DNA from: Empedobacter brevis NBRC 14943 = ATCC 43319
GTDB lineage: Bacteria > Bacteroidota > Bacteroidia > Flavobacteriales > Weeksellaceae
DNA: 64,000 nt
NCBI RefSeq assembly: GCF_000382425.1
Contig: NZ_KB908291.1
Span: forward strand, 434,001-498,000
Direction of reading: 5' to 3'
A program made the translations under genes and the position numbers. The notes beneath the pieces are model-generated. The model saw nothing but the letters and a program-made list of their open reading frames with translations, was not told the origin of the DNA and did not search any database. Of this stretch, positions 39,888 through 48,960 are shown in pieces. Each line of letters opens with the position of its first letter. Within the stretch, counting starts at the first letter, position 1.

Positions 39888-42260
39888 TTAAAGTCTTCCT
39901 CTGCTTTCATTGTCAGATTTCACTGTTTTTGAACTCACTTTATGTTTATTTCCAAATGTGTACTGTACATATAACAATACACCTCTTGTTAATCGTTTTT
40001 GATAGAAGTTAAAGTTGAAATCCTGATAATACGATGTGTTTTCATCGAATCTGGTATTAAACACATCGTACACTATCAACCGCGTTGTGATAGTATTATT
40101 CAGAAAAGATTTCCCCAATGATATATCGAACTTATACTTGTATCGGTTTTCCAGGTTCCGGCTTTTGTAACGATGCTGGTAATTGCTGAAAACTTCTATG
40201 ATATAGGATTCTGCCGGTTTAAATTGTAAATAAGTATTGTTATAAAAAGAGGGACCCTGATTCGTAAGCCCGTCATTTGACCGGAAAGAATTGTAAAAAA
40301 CACCGGTTGATATATCTGCATAAAACCATTTGGTAATATTACCGCTGAAAGAGTGGTCGAGACCAGCTTCTTTGTATTTACCGAAATTTTGAGGCTGGTA
40401 ATAATTGACATTTTGCTCATCGGTAAAGTATACCCCCTGAATGGTTTTATCAGTTAGTTTTCCGAACAAAGAAAAAGAATGCTTTTTCACATCAAAAGTG
40501 ATATCCATTCTATTCATATACAAAGGCTTTAAATCCGGATTTCCGATCTGATATAAGTAATCATTGATTTTGATAACAAACGGATTCAAATCAGAAAATG
40601 ACGGTCTTGCAATACTTCGTCTGTAGTTCAGTGCTATACTTTTATTGCTTTCATCTATATTATACCGGTAATATAATGAAGGAAAAAGCTGCGTATAATC
40701 CTGTCTGACCTCACTATTCGTTACATTGTTGATTCCTTTAATATTGGTATTCTCAGCTCTTAATCCGAACTTTATATATTGTTTTTCAAAGGTTTTGCTG
40801 AAAGAAACATAACCGGCAAAAATCTGCTCTTTATTGTTAAAATCCTGGTTCTGATTCAGATCAGGAAACCAGACATTATCCCGGTTAAACTGTACATCTA
40901 ACAAATTATCTCTTTTCACATACATAAACTTAAGACCGGCATTGATATCCCATTTATTCTCTAGTTTCTGTACCCAGTCCAATTGAGAGGTCGCATACCT
41001 GGAATTAGCACGGGTATCAAACAGATAGTGATTGTTTAAATCGGAATTCTCCGGATATTCAATCAGTACGTTGTTTGATGGATTTGATTTATTTTGCCCG
41101 ATATCACCTATAAATTTCAGATAACTTCCTTCATCATCCAGTAGGTAAGAATAGTTAAAGGTTAAATACCAAAAATCATTTTTTGTATTTGACAGAGATG
41201 TGTTCGTACTACTTAATAATGGCGAACCGTTATCGGTTATATTCATTATTCCTGAATTATCGAATGTAGTTGTATTTTTATTGTAATACCCTTCAAAACC
41301 AAGCTCGTTTTTTGAGTTGGGATAAAACGTACTTCCGATTCTTATTCCCAAATTGTCATTGTTTTGATCAAACTGTCCTTTTTCATAATTCCGTCTTCCG
41401 TTAAAGTAATTGAAAGCGCTTTCAGTACGTCCGAAATCTTTGCTATCGGAATACGAAATATCAGAATAAATATTCCACTTCTCTGTTCCGTAGTTTAAGT
41501 TCAGCGCACCATTGTAAGCATTATAATTTTCTTTTCTATGATGAAAATACGTTTTGACGATACCCCTTATTCCTTTTTCCGATTTTTTTAAAACAATATT
41601 TACTACCCCTCCGTCGGCAGAACCGTCTTGATCTGCAGAGGCTACATCCTGAATTTCGATTCTTTTTATATCTTCCGAGCTAAGTGAGGATAAATAAGCA
41701 GTAAGATCTCCCCCTGACAAATTGAGTTTTCTGCCGTTTACTAAAATGGATACACTTTTATTTCTTAAAAGTACACCATCACTGGTTGTACTTAATTTAG
41801 GACTTTTTTGAAGTATATCAAGACCACTATTTCCTGTGGCAAGCAGGCTATTTTCAACATTGAAATAGAGCTTATCGCCTACTTTTTCTATTATTTTTCT
41901 TTTACCTTCTATTACCACTTCTTCCAGTTGCTGAAACTCATCTATTTGTATTACCGCAAGATCAATATCCTGGAAAAGCGCTACAGGTTCCGCAAACAGT
42001 TCTGCCCCGAACTGTTCCATAAGCAAAACATAAGAACCTTTTTCTCCATTAAGAGAAAATACACCTAGACTATCTGTAATTGTCTGGCTTACTGTAATGC
42101 TGTCATTTTTTATTAAACTGACCTGTACAAATTCCATGGAATGGTTGCTGTTATTTACAACTTTACCTTTCAGGTTAAAGCTTTCTTGTGCAAAAACATT
42201 ACCGTTTAACAATACTAAACACAATACAGGAAGGAATGATATTACAGGTGTTCTGGTCAT
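39888..42260 (-). CDS. TonB-dependent-receptor-like outer-membrane beta-barrel protein
   Basis: A 790-residue protein with a signal peptide (to about residue 24, GNVFAQ), a carboxypeptidase-regulatory-like domain (LKGKVVNNSNHSMEFVQVSL), a plug-like domain (GLDILQKSPKLS, SILVNGRKLNLSGG, VNIVLKKSEKG) and a long beta barrel. It belongs to the outer-membrane beta-barrel family related to TonB receptors; a clear TonB box is not evident. As the first gene of the RiPP operon, 58 bases before the precursor, it may serve as receptor or export/uptake gate for the peptide or act in immunity, which is inference. Confidence 0.8.
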   Translation of the reverse strand: MTRTPVISFLPVLCLVLLNGNVFAQESFNLKGKVVNNSNHSMEFVQVSLIKNDSITVSQTITDSLGVFSLNGEKGSYVLLMEQFGAELFAEPVALFQDIDLAVIQIDEFQQLEEVVIEGKRKIIEKVGDKLYFNVENSLLATGNSGLDILQKSPKLSTTSDGVLLRNKSVSILVNGRKLNLSGGDLTAYLSSLSSEDIKRIEIQDVASADQDGSADGGVVNIVLKKSEKGIRGIVKTYFHHRKENYNAYNGALNLNYGTEKWNIYSDISYSDSKDFGRTESAFNYFNGRRNYEKGQFDQNNDNLGIRIGSTFYPNSKNELGFEGYYNKNTTTFDNSGIMNITDNGSPLLSSTNTSLSNTKNDFWYLTFNYSYLLDDEGSYLKFIGDIGQNKSNPSNNVLIEYPENSDLNNHYLFDTRANSRYATSQLDWVQKLENKWDINAGLKFMYVKRDNLLDVQFNRDNVWFPDLNQNQDFNNKEQIFAGYVSFSKTFEKQYIKFGLRAENTNIKGINNVTNSEVRQDYTQLFPSLYYRYNIDESNKSIALNYRRSIARPSFSDLNPFVIKINDYLYQIGNPDLKPLYMNRMDITFDVKKHSFSLFGKLTDKTIQGVYFTDEQNVNYYQPQNFGKYKEAGLDHSFSGNITKWFYADISTGVFYNSFRSNDGLTNQGPSFYNNTYLQFKPAESYIIEVFSNYQHRYKSRNLENRYKYKFDISLGKSFLNNTITTRLIVYDVFNTRFDENTSYYQDFNFNFYQKRLTRGVLLYVQYTFGNKHKVSSKTVKSDNESRGRL

Positions 42261-42436
42261 AAATAAAATATTATTTTTTTCCTTAATCAGAGAAATACAA
42301 TTACAATATCATAATTATTTTTCATTTATCATATCACCGTTATGAAATTTAGATTTATTATAAATAATTACATAACAGCTAATTATATGTTATGATTATA
42401 GTATATATTTAAGAAAACAACATTTTTTAATGTTTT

Positions 42437-42532
42437 TGGGGCGTGCCCCTTCGGGTCGGGCTATATGCTATATCTTTTCCTTCGCTACGCTGCGCAAAAG
42501 GATGCCGCTGCTATCCCTCACGCAAACGTCCT
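42437..42532 (+). repeat. long dispersed palindromic repeat, forward copy
   Basis: GGGGCGTGCCCCTTCGGGTCGGG...GCGCAAAAGGATGCCGCTGC, ending TATCCCTCACGCAAAC, the same element as at 17138 and 53613. It lies between the divergent RiPP operon and the lipoprotein gene at 42715. The remainder of 42261-42714 is AT-rich and must hold both promoters; I see no gene. Confidence 0.7.
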
Positions 42533-42714
42533 AAATAAGTACTAGAACAACTATAAATAAATAATATTAAAAAGCTCGAGTTAGAAATTTAAATCAGCGA
42601 AAGAAAAATTAGCCTTCTTAAGAAATGAAACAAAACATTTCATGTAATTATCTCTCTAAAAAGAGATTTATTATAAAATAAATCACCTTACTTTCCGTTA
42701 AATAAAGAAAACAT

Positions 42715-43137
42715 ATGAAATTTTTATTCCCTGTTTTCTGCTTTTTAGCAGTACTATCCACTTCTTGCAATGACGATGATTGCTATTCAGAACCTGAGCA
42801 AATTACATTTGAATTGTTAAATAGCAAAAATGAAAACCTCATAGCAAACGGTACCCTTACACTTTCCGATATTTTTATCTATGAAGAAGTTGATGAAAAC
42901 ACGAAACTAGGTATTTCTAAAAATAGAATTGAAAATAATTATTTAATCATCAATCCTGAGATTAGTCGTTTTAACGGGACCAAAAAATATGTATTTATCA
43001 CAACTACATCTTCAAAATTTAATTTTGATATTTCTTCGTCAAGTGTAAAAGATTGTAAGGGCTATACAATAGATACAATAGCCTTCTACCCTGTTGAAGC
43101 TAAAAAAGAAAAGGCTGTTTATAAAATTATCCTATAA
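42715..43137 (+). CDS. small lipoprotein, paralogue of the one at 2008-2451
   Basis: A 140-residue protein with lipobox AVLSTSC and mature start NDDDCYSEPEQITFELLNSKNENLIANG. It shares with the 2008-2451 product the DDCYxEP start, the S.NENLI.NG block, the P.ISR.xGT block and the final C.xYTI...YKI..L, so the two are paralogues despite about 40 kb between them. Function unknown. It is followed 31 bases later by another lipoprotein gene, likely in one operon. Confidence 0.7.
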   Translation: MKFLFPVFCFLAVLSTSCNDDDCYSEPEQITFELLNSKNENLIANGTLTLSDIFIYEEVDENTKLGISKNRIENNYLIINPEISRFNGTKKYVFITTTSSKFNFDISSSSVKDCKGYTIDTIAFYPVEAKKEKAVYKIIL

Positions 43138-43168
43138 AAAAGGTTTAAAAAATTATTATAATTCCAAA

Positions 43169-43759
43169 ATGAACAAGCTCTTTATACTTACGGTGTTTTT
43201 ATTCTACTCCTGTGTCATTACGCCAGAATATCATTTTTTTACATTAAAAAATCTCACTGATTTTTCAGTGAAAACAACCGATAAATTTATTTTATTAAAA
43301 AACAATTTACCCCCTGGTTTTCAGGATTTTTCAAGAAAAATAGATGCCGATTTCTCTAAAATGATTACGACTATTTCAATTGACCCGTATTTAAATGATT
43401 ATGACAATACAAAATATATAAGCCAGCTGAATGAAGACCTGCTGGACAGAATAAAAGATGATACAGAAAGTAATTACCTATTGCTCATTCAAACGATTCT
43501 GAAACCGGCTCCCGCATCATTAAAAAATTTCTCCTCTGTAACAACATACGAACAAAATAAAACAAGAGAGTATCATGTGATATTACGGCTTATAGACTTG
43601 GAAGAGAAAAAAGTTTTGTATTTAAAAGAATCTATTTCAAGAATTAAAATTCCTTATGATTATTCCACAATATCTCCGGATGAAGAGTCTCAGTTAATAA
43701 AAACATATGATATTCTTTTTAAAGATTTTGAAAAAAGCTATAGAGAAAAGACAAATTAA
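43169..43759 (+). CDS. lipoprotein of unknown function
   Basis: From ATG 43169 the product has 196 residues with lipobox FLFYSC (Cys14); the earlier ATG at 43094 gives a leader overlapping the preceding gene and is unlikely. The mature domain is mixed alpha/beta (NYLLLIQTILKPAP, YHVILRLIDLEEKKVLYLKES), with a loose resemblance to periplasmic lipoproteins of the DUF4136/LptE-like size class; this is weak. Likely same operon as the preceding lipoprotein. Confidence 0.6.
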   Translation: MNKLFILTVFLFYSCVITPEYHFFTLKNLTDFSVKTTDKFILLKNNLPPGFQDFSRKIDADFSKMITTISIDPYLNDYDNTKYISQLNEDLLDRIKDDTESNYLLLIQTILKPAPASLKNFSSVTTYEQNKTREYHVILRLIDLEEKKVLYLKESISRIKIPYDYSTISPDEESQLIKTYDILFKDFEKSYREKTN

Positions 43760-43854
43760 AGTTCCATCGTTTTCTCTGGATTTTTTATTATTTCAAAAAA
43801 TCTTTGACTAATACGGGCTTTTTACTCCTGTTCAATTCTAAATTATACACGAAT

Positions 43855-43894
43855 ATCTACACAAATTTCTCTATATGGAGAAATTTGTGTAGAT
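43855..43894. repeat. perfect 17-bp inverted repeat
   Basis: ATCTACACAAATTTCTC, a six-base loop and the exact mirror GAGAAATTTGTGTAGAT. It is 21 bases upstream of the ATG at 43916, with no T-run, so it looks more like an operator or 5'-UTR hairpin for the following genes than a terminator. Confidence 0.6.
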
Positions 43895-43915
43895 TTAAAT
43901 GTCTTACTATTTACT

Positions 43916-44500
43916 ATGAAAACATTTTATACAGTGCCGGCATTTCTGTTTATGAATTTTTGCGCCGGACAAGAAGAAAGCATTTACCTTAAAGGAGGCT
44001 TTGCCCATTTTGATGATACTGATGGCGTTGAAGTATCGCTGTCTTATAACCGGAAGCTCAACCGGTATTTAGATGCAGAAGTCAACTTTTCGTATGCAAG
44101 AACTTCTAATTACCCTTCCAACTATAATTTTTTAGCGTATACCGACAAAAATTACTGGTATACCAAAAGTAACGTATACGGCATTACGCCCCTGCTGAAT
44201 ATTGTATTTATAAGAGAACCAAAACATTATTTTTCGTTCTATGGAGGCATTGGCGTCATGTTTATTGATACGGCAGATAGCGCGAACCTACCAGTAGAGC
44301 AGAATGGTTTTATCTACCAGGCGCAGGTCGAATCGCAAACCGCATTGTCAAAATCAATCGGATTAAAATATTTATTTTATGTCCACACATTCGGATTTGG
44401 ATTAGATGCCAAACTATTGTCACCCATAAAAAGTAATGACGCCTATTTCGGACAGGACAATTACCGTTCTGTCAATTTAATTCTTTCAAAAACATTTTAA
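43916..44500 (+). CDS. outer-membrane beta-barrel-like protein
   Basis: A 194-residue protein with a signal peptide (ending NFCAGQ) and a barrel-like mature part: GVEVSLSYNRKLNRYLDAEVNFSYA, KYLFYVHTFGFGLDAKLLSP and a C-terminal strand ending LILSKTF with terminal Phe, typical of barrel insertion. It is followed one base later by a second barrel-like gene, so the two form an operon under the inverted repeat at 43855. Confidence 0.65.
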   Translation: MKTFYTVPAFLFMNFCAGQEESIYLKGGFAHFDDTDGVEVSLSYNRKLNRYLDAEVNFSYARTSNYPSNYNFLAYTDKNYWYTKSNVYGITPLLNIVFIREPKHYFSFYGGIGVMFIDTADSANLPVEQNGFIYQAQVESQTALSKSIGLKYLFYVHTFGFGLDAKLLSPIKSNDAYFGQDNYRSVNLILSKTF

Positions 44501-44501
44501 T

Positions 44502-45077
44502 ATGAAACACTATGTAACACTAATACTAACCGCCTTACCTCTACTTTCTTATGCGCAGGATAAAAACGTTCGCATGGGCATTGAATACGGCTATTTTAAC
44601 AGCTCTTTTCAACCCGCTTCTGAAGGAGGCAGTTATTTATCCGGATCGTTCGGCTATAAGATCAACAACGATTTCTGGCTGAACATTGACCTGCTTAAAA
44701 TCACGGCAAAAGGAACATTTGAAGCATCGCCCTTATTTTTAAACAACAAAACAACCTATACGAATACCATAATAGCTCCCAATTTCAGCAAAGACTGGAA
44801 GTTATCCGATAAATTTGTTTTAACCCCGTCGTTAGGAGGTGCTCTTATCTTTGAACGTGCCATGGTGCCGGAAATTCAAACAAACGGTAACCAGTTAAAC
44901 GGTATCAGCTTTTCCAACCAGGCCGAAACATTCAATGTCGGTTTATACGGCAACATTGCCCTGAAATACCAACTTGTCGATAACCTGTTTATCGGGGCAA
45001 ATGTGAAATCCTATCTACCCATGAATTTTGAACCCGATGCCTTTTTAGCAGGCGCCTCTCTTGAGATGCGATTTTAA
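44502..45077 (+). CDS. outer-membrane beta-barrel-like protein
   Basis: A 191-residue protein with signal peptide MKHYVTLILTALPLLSYAQ and barrel strands (VRMGIEYGYFNSSF, GSYLSGSFGYKINNDFWLNIDLL, FIGANVKSYLPMNF) ending SLEMRF, a terminal Phe as in its upstream neighbour. The two products are similar in size and pattern and could have arisen by duplication or form a pair. Function unknown. Confidence 0.65.
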   Translation: MKHYVTLILTALPLLSYAQDKNVRMGIEYGYFNSSFQPASEGGSYLSGSFGYKINNDFWLNIDLLKITAKGTFEASPLFLNNKTTYTNTIIAPNFSKDWKLSDKFVLTPSLGGALIFERAMVPEIQTNGNQLNGISFSNQAETFNVGLYGNIALKYQLVDNLFIGANVKSYLPMNFEPDAFLAGASLEMRF

Positions 45078-45207
45078 CCGGATTAACTATAACCAGTTAA
45101 TGCGTTTTGCTTTAGTTACCATGAACTTGTGATAAACTCATAGCTTCGTATTGTACTATTTCACTTCCCCGATATAATGGGACAAATTAAATTTAAAACC
45201 CTAAAAC

Positions 45208-45645
45208 ATGAAAACATTCAAATCATTACTATTTATCTTTTTTATTGGATTGGGAGCAGCCCATGCCCAAACAGACAAAAGCTACTTCGTAGACCTGCCA
45301 TCGGCTAATCAGGATGCTGCCTTTGATAATGTCCTGCAACTCCTTCTTACGAGCGACTATTTTGTCCTCTCGGCGGATAAAGATTCAGGACTTATACAAT
45401 GTAAAATTGTTCTGGACGACAGTAAAGTATTTACAAAATTGGAAGTAGCTATTCTCGAATACAACCTACTGATACGCGACAACTCAGGTAAAGGAGCACG
45501 AATATATATACAAGCCAATCTGAAACAAAAAATCCGCACTGTAAAAGTGAATAACAGCGGGGTTTTCAATGATGATAACGGTGTAACTAAAAAGCCGAAA
45601 TATTATGACCCCTTGATAGCGTTTCTTACATCTAAATTGATGTAA
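45208..45645 (+). CDS. secreted 145-residue hypothetical protein
   Basis: A signal peptide (MKTFKSLLFIFFIGLGAAHAQ) is followed by a small alpha/beta domain (NQDAAFDNVLQLLLTSDYFVLSADKDSGLIQCKIVLD; ARIYIQANLKQKIRT). The alternation of helix and strands suggests a compact periplasmic domain; no motif is recognised. It stands alone, with no obvious operon partner. Confidence 0.6.
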   Translation: MKTFKSLLFIFFIGLGAAHAQTDKSYFVDLPSANQDAAFDNVLQLLLTSDYFVLSADKDSGLIQCKIVLDDSKVFTKLEVAILEYNLLIRDNSGKGARIYIQANLKQKIRTVKVNNSGVFNDDNGVTKKPKYYDPLIAFLTSKLM

Positions 45646-45862
45646 CACCTCTACAATACCTGGTCTGAAAACCATTGGGCCAGGATTATGTATAATTTAA
45701 TGCCGGGCATGAATTTATAGTGCTATAGCGTGGCTATGCGATTGTGGCAGTGTTTGGCTAAACTAGCACTGCTGTTTTGTATAGAGCACTTTAGGTTTTT
45801 TGTATTTTTGTTTCGGACTGCTAATGCTGTCAGCTTCCAAAATTTATACAGCGTTTACAAAA

Positions 45863-46226
45863 ATGAAAATAGAAACTATCAGTATAAACGACATCAAAAT
45901 AGCCGAAGTAATTTCAGAAGATACTATCATCATAAACACTGCTTCGGACGGCTTGAACTTGCTAGGAAATTTATATTATCAAGGCTTTGACAAAATCATT
46001 ATTCACGAAAAGAATATTACACCTGATTTTTTTTGACTTAAAAAATGGAATAGCAGGCGAAATACTTCAAAAATTTTCTAACTATCGTGTTCGGTTGGTA
46101 ATCGTTGGCGACTTTTCAAAATACACCGGCAAAAGTATCAACGACTTTATGTATGAAAGCAACAAAGGCAGACAAGTTAACTTTATGGCGTCTCAATTGG
46201 AAGCCATAAAAGTATTATCAAATTAG
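45863..46226 (+). pseudogene. DUF4180 protein gene with a frameshift in a T8 run
   Basis: ATG 45863 begins MKIETISINDIKIAEVISED and reads to ITPDFF, stopping at a TGA created by eight T's (about 46026-46033). Removing one T restores DLKNGIAGEILQKFSNYRVRLVIVGDFSKY...KSINDFMYESNKG...EAIKVLSN, which is a full DUF4180 protein of about 120 residues. So the gene is broken here, slips at the homopolymer, or carries a sequencing error. Homopolymer slippage as a switch cannot be excluded. Confidence 0.75.
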
Positions 46227-46328
46227 GTAAATGCTAACATTTTAAGTCCTGTCATAAACGATTTATGTAAAACGTTATCGGATGGCTTTTGGTCGCCCTG
46301 TTTCCCTTTTTAGGATGCCATAGCTTAG

Positions 46329-46718
46329 CTATTCATCAGGAGCTATGAATTTTAACGCCTCGCCCAATGCTGTTTCATCAAAATATCGTTCTTCCAAAGC
46401 AGGGTTGAACAAATGAAGTATCTTATTCTCTAAATTAACGACCGACTTCATAAAGCCTGAATGAGATACAACGGCACAACGGCCTATTTTTCCGAAGTGT
46501 TTAATACCCCATAGTTCGCCCTCAAAAAAGCCTTTTAGCTTCATTTCTTTTATCGCCGACATATCTTTCACTTTGATAAGGATATTTACGTGCTGATATC
46601 CCTCCTTCAGCTTTTCCCCGAAAAGTTGCTCTATTAACAATGCATCATCTTCTGTAAATACCCCCAGCAACTCCAATGCAATTGCATTCTCTTTGAATTT
46701 TTTGATTTGATTTATCAT
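46329..46718 (-). CDS. SpoIIAA-like (STAS-fold) protein
   Basis: From ATG 46718 (MINQIKKF) the product has 129 residues; the longer frame from 46859 has an unlikely N-terminal extension. It fits the SpoIIAA-like family (PF11964 type): AIALELLGVFTEDDALLIEQLFGEKL, then VNILIKVKDMSAIKEMKLKGFFEGELWGIKHFGKIGRCAVVS. The family has a STAS-like fold without a known enzyme activity and often binds lipids. Alone on the minus strand. Confidence 0.75.
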   Translation of the reverse strand: MINQIKKFKENAIALELLGVFTEDDALLIEQLFGEKLKEGYQHVNILIKVKDMSAIKEMKLKGFFEGELWGIKHFGKIGRCAVVSHSGFMKSVVNLENKILHLFNPALEERYFDETALGEALKFIAPDE

Positions 46719-46952
46719 GATTGGACTTGTTTGTAAAGTTTGTAAATGTTCTGTCTGTTGCCTAACAAAGTTAAAAAATAAATCAACCGGTTTGTTGTTT
46801 AGGAGTGCTTTTAGAACACCAAAATAAAACTCAATATCTAAAATTTTGCAAACGAACAAAGACCAGGATGTTCGTCCTTTTTATCGATGGTTCAAGAAAA
46901 GGATGCTTGTTTTTTTCTTTATGCGGTTGGCAAAAGCAAATACTTTATAATA

Positions 46953-47320
46953 TCATTCTTCTTTGACCATTTCAAGCTTTAAACCACCGGAATAATAACC
47001 TTCTTGTGCAACGGTTCCTTCATAAACCAACTCTTCCTGCAGCCATGCTTTGTCTATATACCATTCATACATTCCGGTTCCTTTTTGCGCGTGTAAATCA
47101 ACATAAATAACATAATCATCAGGAAGTATAACTCTGTGGTTTATATAAAAAGCATCTGCCGTTGCCTGTTGTTTATCATAAAGAGTAAGCCCTCCTTGAC
47201 GTGTAACATTCGCATCCCCTGTTTGGGTGACCTGATAAACGCCTTTTATTTTCTGTTCTACCACTACTTCTTTTATGTTGATGGCGTTTGGGGTATCCGG
47301 GTCAAATAAATTATTACCGG
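46953..47320 (-). pseudogene. 5'-truncated gene cut by the dispersed repeat
   Basis: The frame holds a convincing C-terminal domain (IKGVYQVTQTGDANVTRQGG; YVIYVDLHAQKGTGMYEWYIDKAWLQEELVYEG), which continues upstream of the ATG at 47264 (NAGNNLFDPDTPNAINIKEV) and then runs into the repeat starting about 47325. No start or signal peptide is left, so the repeat appears to have replaced the 5' part. The family is not recognised. Confidence 0.6.
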
Positions 47321-47324
47321 CATT

Positions 47325-47509
47325 TGCGTGAGGGATAGCAGTGTAAAGCCCACAGCGAGGAACGAGCGAGGACTTGTAGCGAATAGCCCGACCCTTTGCG
47401 TTTTAGCCTCCGGTTTAAACCGTGGGATTAAAAGGCAAAGGGGCACGCCCGGAAAAAAACAATTTTTACCCGATGTTTAACCATCCAGCCCATGGTTTAA
47501 ACCATGGGC
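47325..47509 (-). repeat. long dispersed palindromic repeat, reverse copy 2, with CCATGG palindrome
   Basis: GCGTGAGGGATAGCAGTG, AAGCCCACAGCGAGGAACG, CCCGACCCTTTGCG and GGGGCACGCCC, the reverse complement of the forward elements. Palindrome AGCCCATGGTTTAAACCATGGG at 47485-47508. It marks the left edge of the GC-richer block 47.5-53.6 kb. Confidence 0.7.
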
Positions 47510-47578
47510 TAGATGTTTTTTATAATCTTTCCGCATCAAAATCATAAACCGTTATATTTGTAAGACGATAAACGAACT

Positions 47579-48124
47579 GTGGACAACGAAAAGACAATCA
47601 TGGCGCAATGGGTTGCTGCCTATGCGCAAAAACTGTACAACCGGGCATTCTACCTCCTGTCGGACCAGGCGGATGCCGAGGATGTGGTGCAGGATGTTTT
47701 TGTGGCTGCTTTTGAAAAAATGGACAGGTTCAGAAGCGAGAGTGCACCGCTTACGTGGCTGATGGGGATTCTTCATCATAAGGTGGCCGATCATTACCGA
47801 CGGAAATACAAACACGAGCCGCAGGTGGCCGTTGATGCTTTTTTTGACGAGAACGATTTCTGGAAAAATCCTGATGCGGTACTGGCGGACTGGAGTGCTT
47901 TTGAAAAATCGGACGATGAAACACTGGAGGAGTATTTGGAACGCTGCCTTGAAAAACTGCCGCCCCGCTGGCTGATTCTCGTAAAACTGACCTACCTGCA
48001 GGAAAAAAAATATGCCGAAATCTGTCAGGAAACACAAATTTCAAAGACCAATTACTGGAAGATTCTGCAGCGAAGCAGGTTGCAATTGCGCGCATGTATT
48101 GAACAACACAACATTCAGCCATGA
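47579..48124 (+). CDS. ECF-type RNA polymerase sigma factor
   Basis: A 181-residue sigma factor with region 2 (YNRAFYLLSDQADAEDVVQDVFVAAFEKMDRF, then LTWLMGILHHKVADHYRRK) and region 4 (LPPRWLILVKLTYLQEKKYAEICQETQISKTNYWKILQRSRLQLR). The start is GTG at 47579 (MDNEK) or, with a shorter leader, ATG 47600 (MAQW). Its stop overlaps the next gene's ATG (ATGA), the usual arrangement with an anti-sigma factor. The following genes (DUF417, MsrA-MsrB) are likely its regulon. Confidence 0.9.
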   Translation: MDNEKTIMAQWVAAYAQKLYNRAFYLLSDQADAEDVVQDVFVAAFEKMDRFRSESAPLTWLMGILHHKVADHYRRKYKHEPQVAVDAFFDENDFWKNPDAVLADWSAFEKSDDETLEEYLERCLEKLPPRWLILVKLTYLQEKKYAEICQETQISKTNYWKILQRSRLQLRACIEQHNIQP

Positions 48125-48414
48125 GAAACAATCTATCGAAAATAACACATTTTTTTATTCTTTCATGTGCGGAGGCCACACTTCTGCTGGAAAAAAAGCT
48201 GAACGGAGAACTTACTTTCGGACAGATTATCCGCCTGAAAAGTCATTTGGCAGTGTGCAAATGGTGCCGGTCGTACAACCGGAAAAGTCATTTGCTGCAG
48301 GAAGCACTACAAAAAATAATCAGCTCGGACAGTGAAAAACAAACGGATAAACCGCTTGATACCCAAAAGTTAACAGCGGGCATTGAAAAAAAATTAAAAA
48401 ATAAATTGTCTTAA
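48121..48414 (+). CDS. short anti-sigma factor-like protein with HxxxCxxC motif
   Basis: A 97-residue protein with RLKSHLAVCKWCRSYNRKS, the His-x3-Cys-x2-Cys zinc motif of ZAS-type anti-sigma factors. No transmembrane segment is seen, so it is a soluble redox- or ligand-sensing anti-sigma factor. The start overlaps the sigma-factor stop by four bases. Zinc release on oxidation of the cysteines would free the sigma factor; that fits the oxidant-linked genes behind it but is inference. Confidence 0.75.
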   Translation: MRNNLSKITHFFILSCAEATLLLEKKLNGELTFGQIIRLKSHLAVCKWCRSYNRKSHLLQEALQKIISSDSEKQTDKPLDTQKLTAGIEKKLKNKLS

Positions 48415-48473
48415 CTGTCAGGATTCCGGGTTTGCTGCGACCATAGGTATAGAAACAATACATACAGCAAATT

Positions 48474-48941
48474 ATGAAAGATTACAGCAACCCGGCTACA
48501 ACGCCACTCGACCGTCAACTTTTTACCATAGGGTATTACAGCTCGCTTTTCGGCATTGCCCTTGTTTTAATATGGATAGGAATTTTTAAATTTACGCCTA
48601 CCGAAGCAGCAGCCATACAGCCTCTGGTGAATTCGCACCCGCTGATGAGCTGGCTGTACAGTGTTTTGAGCGTGCAGGCGGTTTCGAACCTGATTGGCGT
48701 TATTGAACTGCTCACGGCACTTTGCATTCTGCTTTCTCCGTTTCAGCGGATCTTCCGTTATGCGGCAGCAGTGGGTATTCTGGCCACATTTGTCATTACA
48801 CTGAGCTTTCTTTTTACCACGGGAAGCTGGAAAATGGTAGACGGCGTACCGGTAACCGATTTTTTTATTCTAAAAGATGTGGTTTGTCTCGGGTTTGGAC
48901 TGATGATTGTGTCTTTTCCTGCTGTGAACATACATCGTTAA
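48474..48941 (+). CDS. DUF417 (YkgB/RclC-like) inner-membrane protein
   Basis: A 155-residue protein with four hydrophobic segments (about 24-41, 62-90, 95-115, 130-150) and typical DUF417 residues: [33 protein letters not shown] and [15 protein letters not shown]. The E. coli member RclC belongs to the reactive-chlorine response. Placed between a sigma/anti-sigma pair and a methionine sulfoxide reductase, an oxidant-resistance role is likely here too. Confidence 0.85.
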   Translation: MKDYSNPATTPLDRQLFTIGYYSSLFGIALVLIWIGIFKFTPTEAAAIQPLVNSHPLMSWLYSVLSVQAVSNLIGVIELLTALCILLSPFQRIFRYAAAVGILATFVITLSFLFTTGSWKMVDGVPVTDFFILKDVVCLGFGLMIVSFPAVNIHR

Positions 48942-48960
48942 TCAATTAAAAACAAACGTC

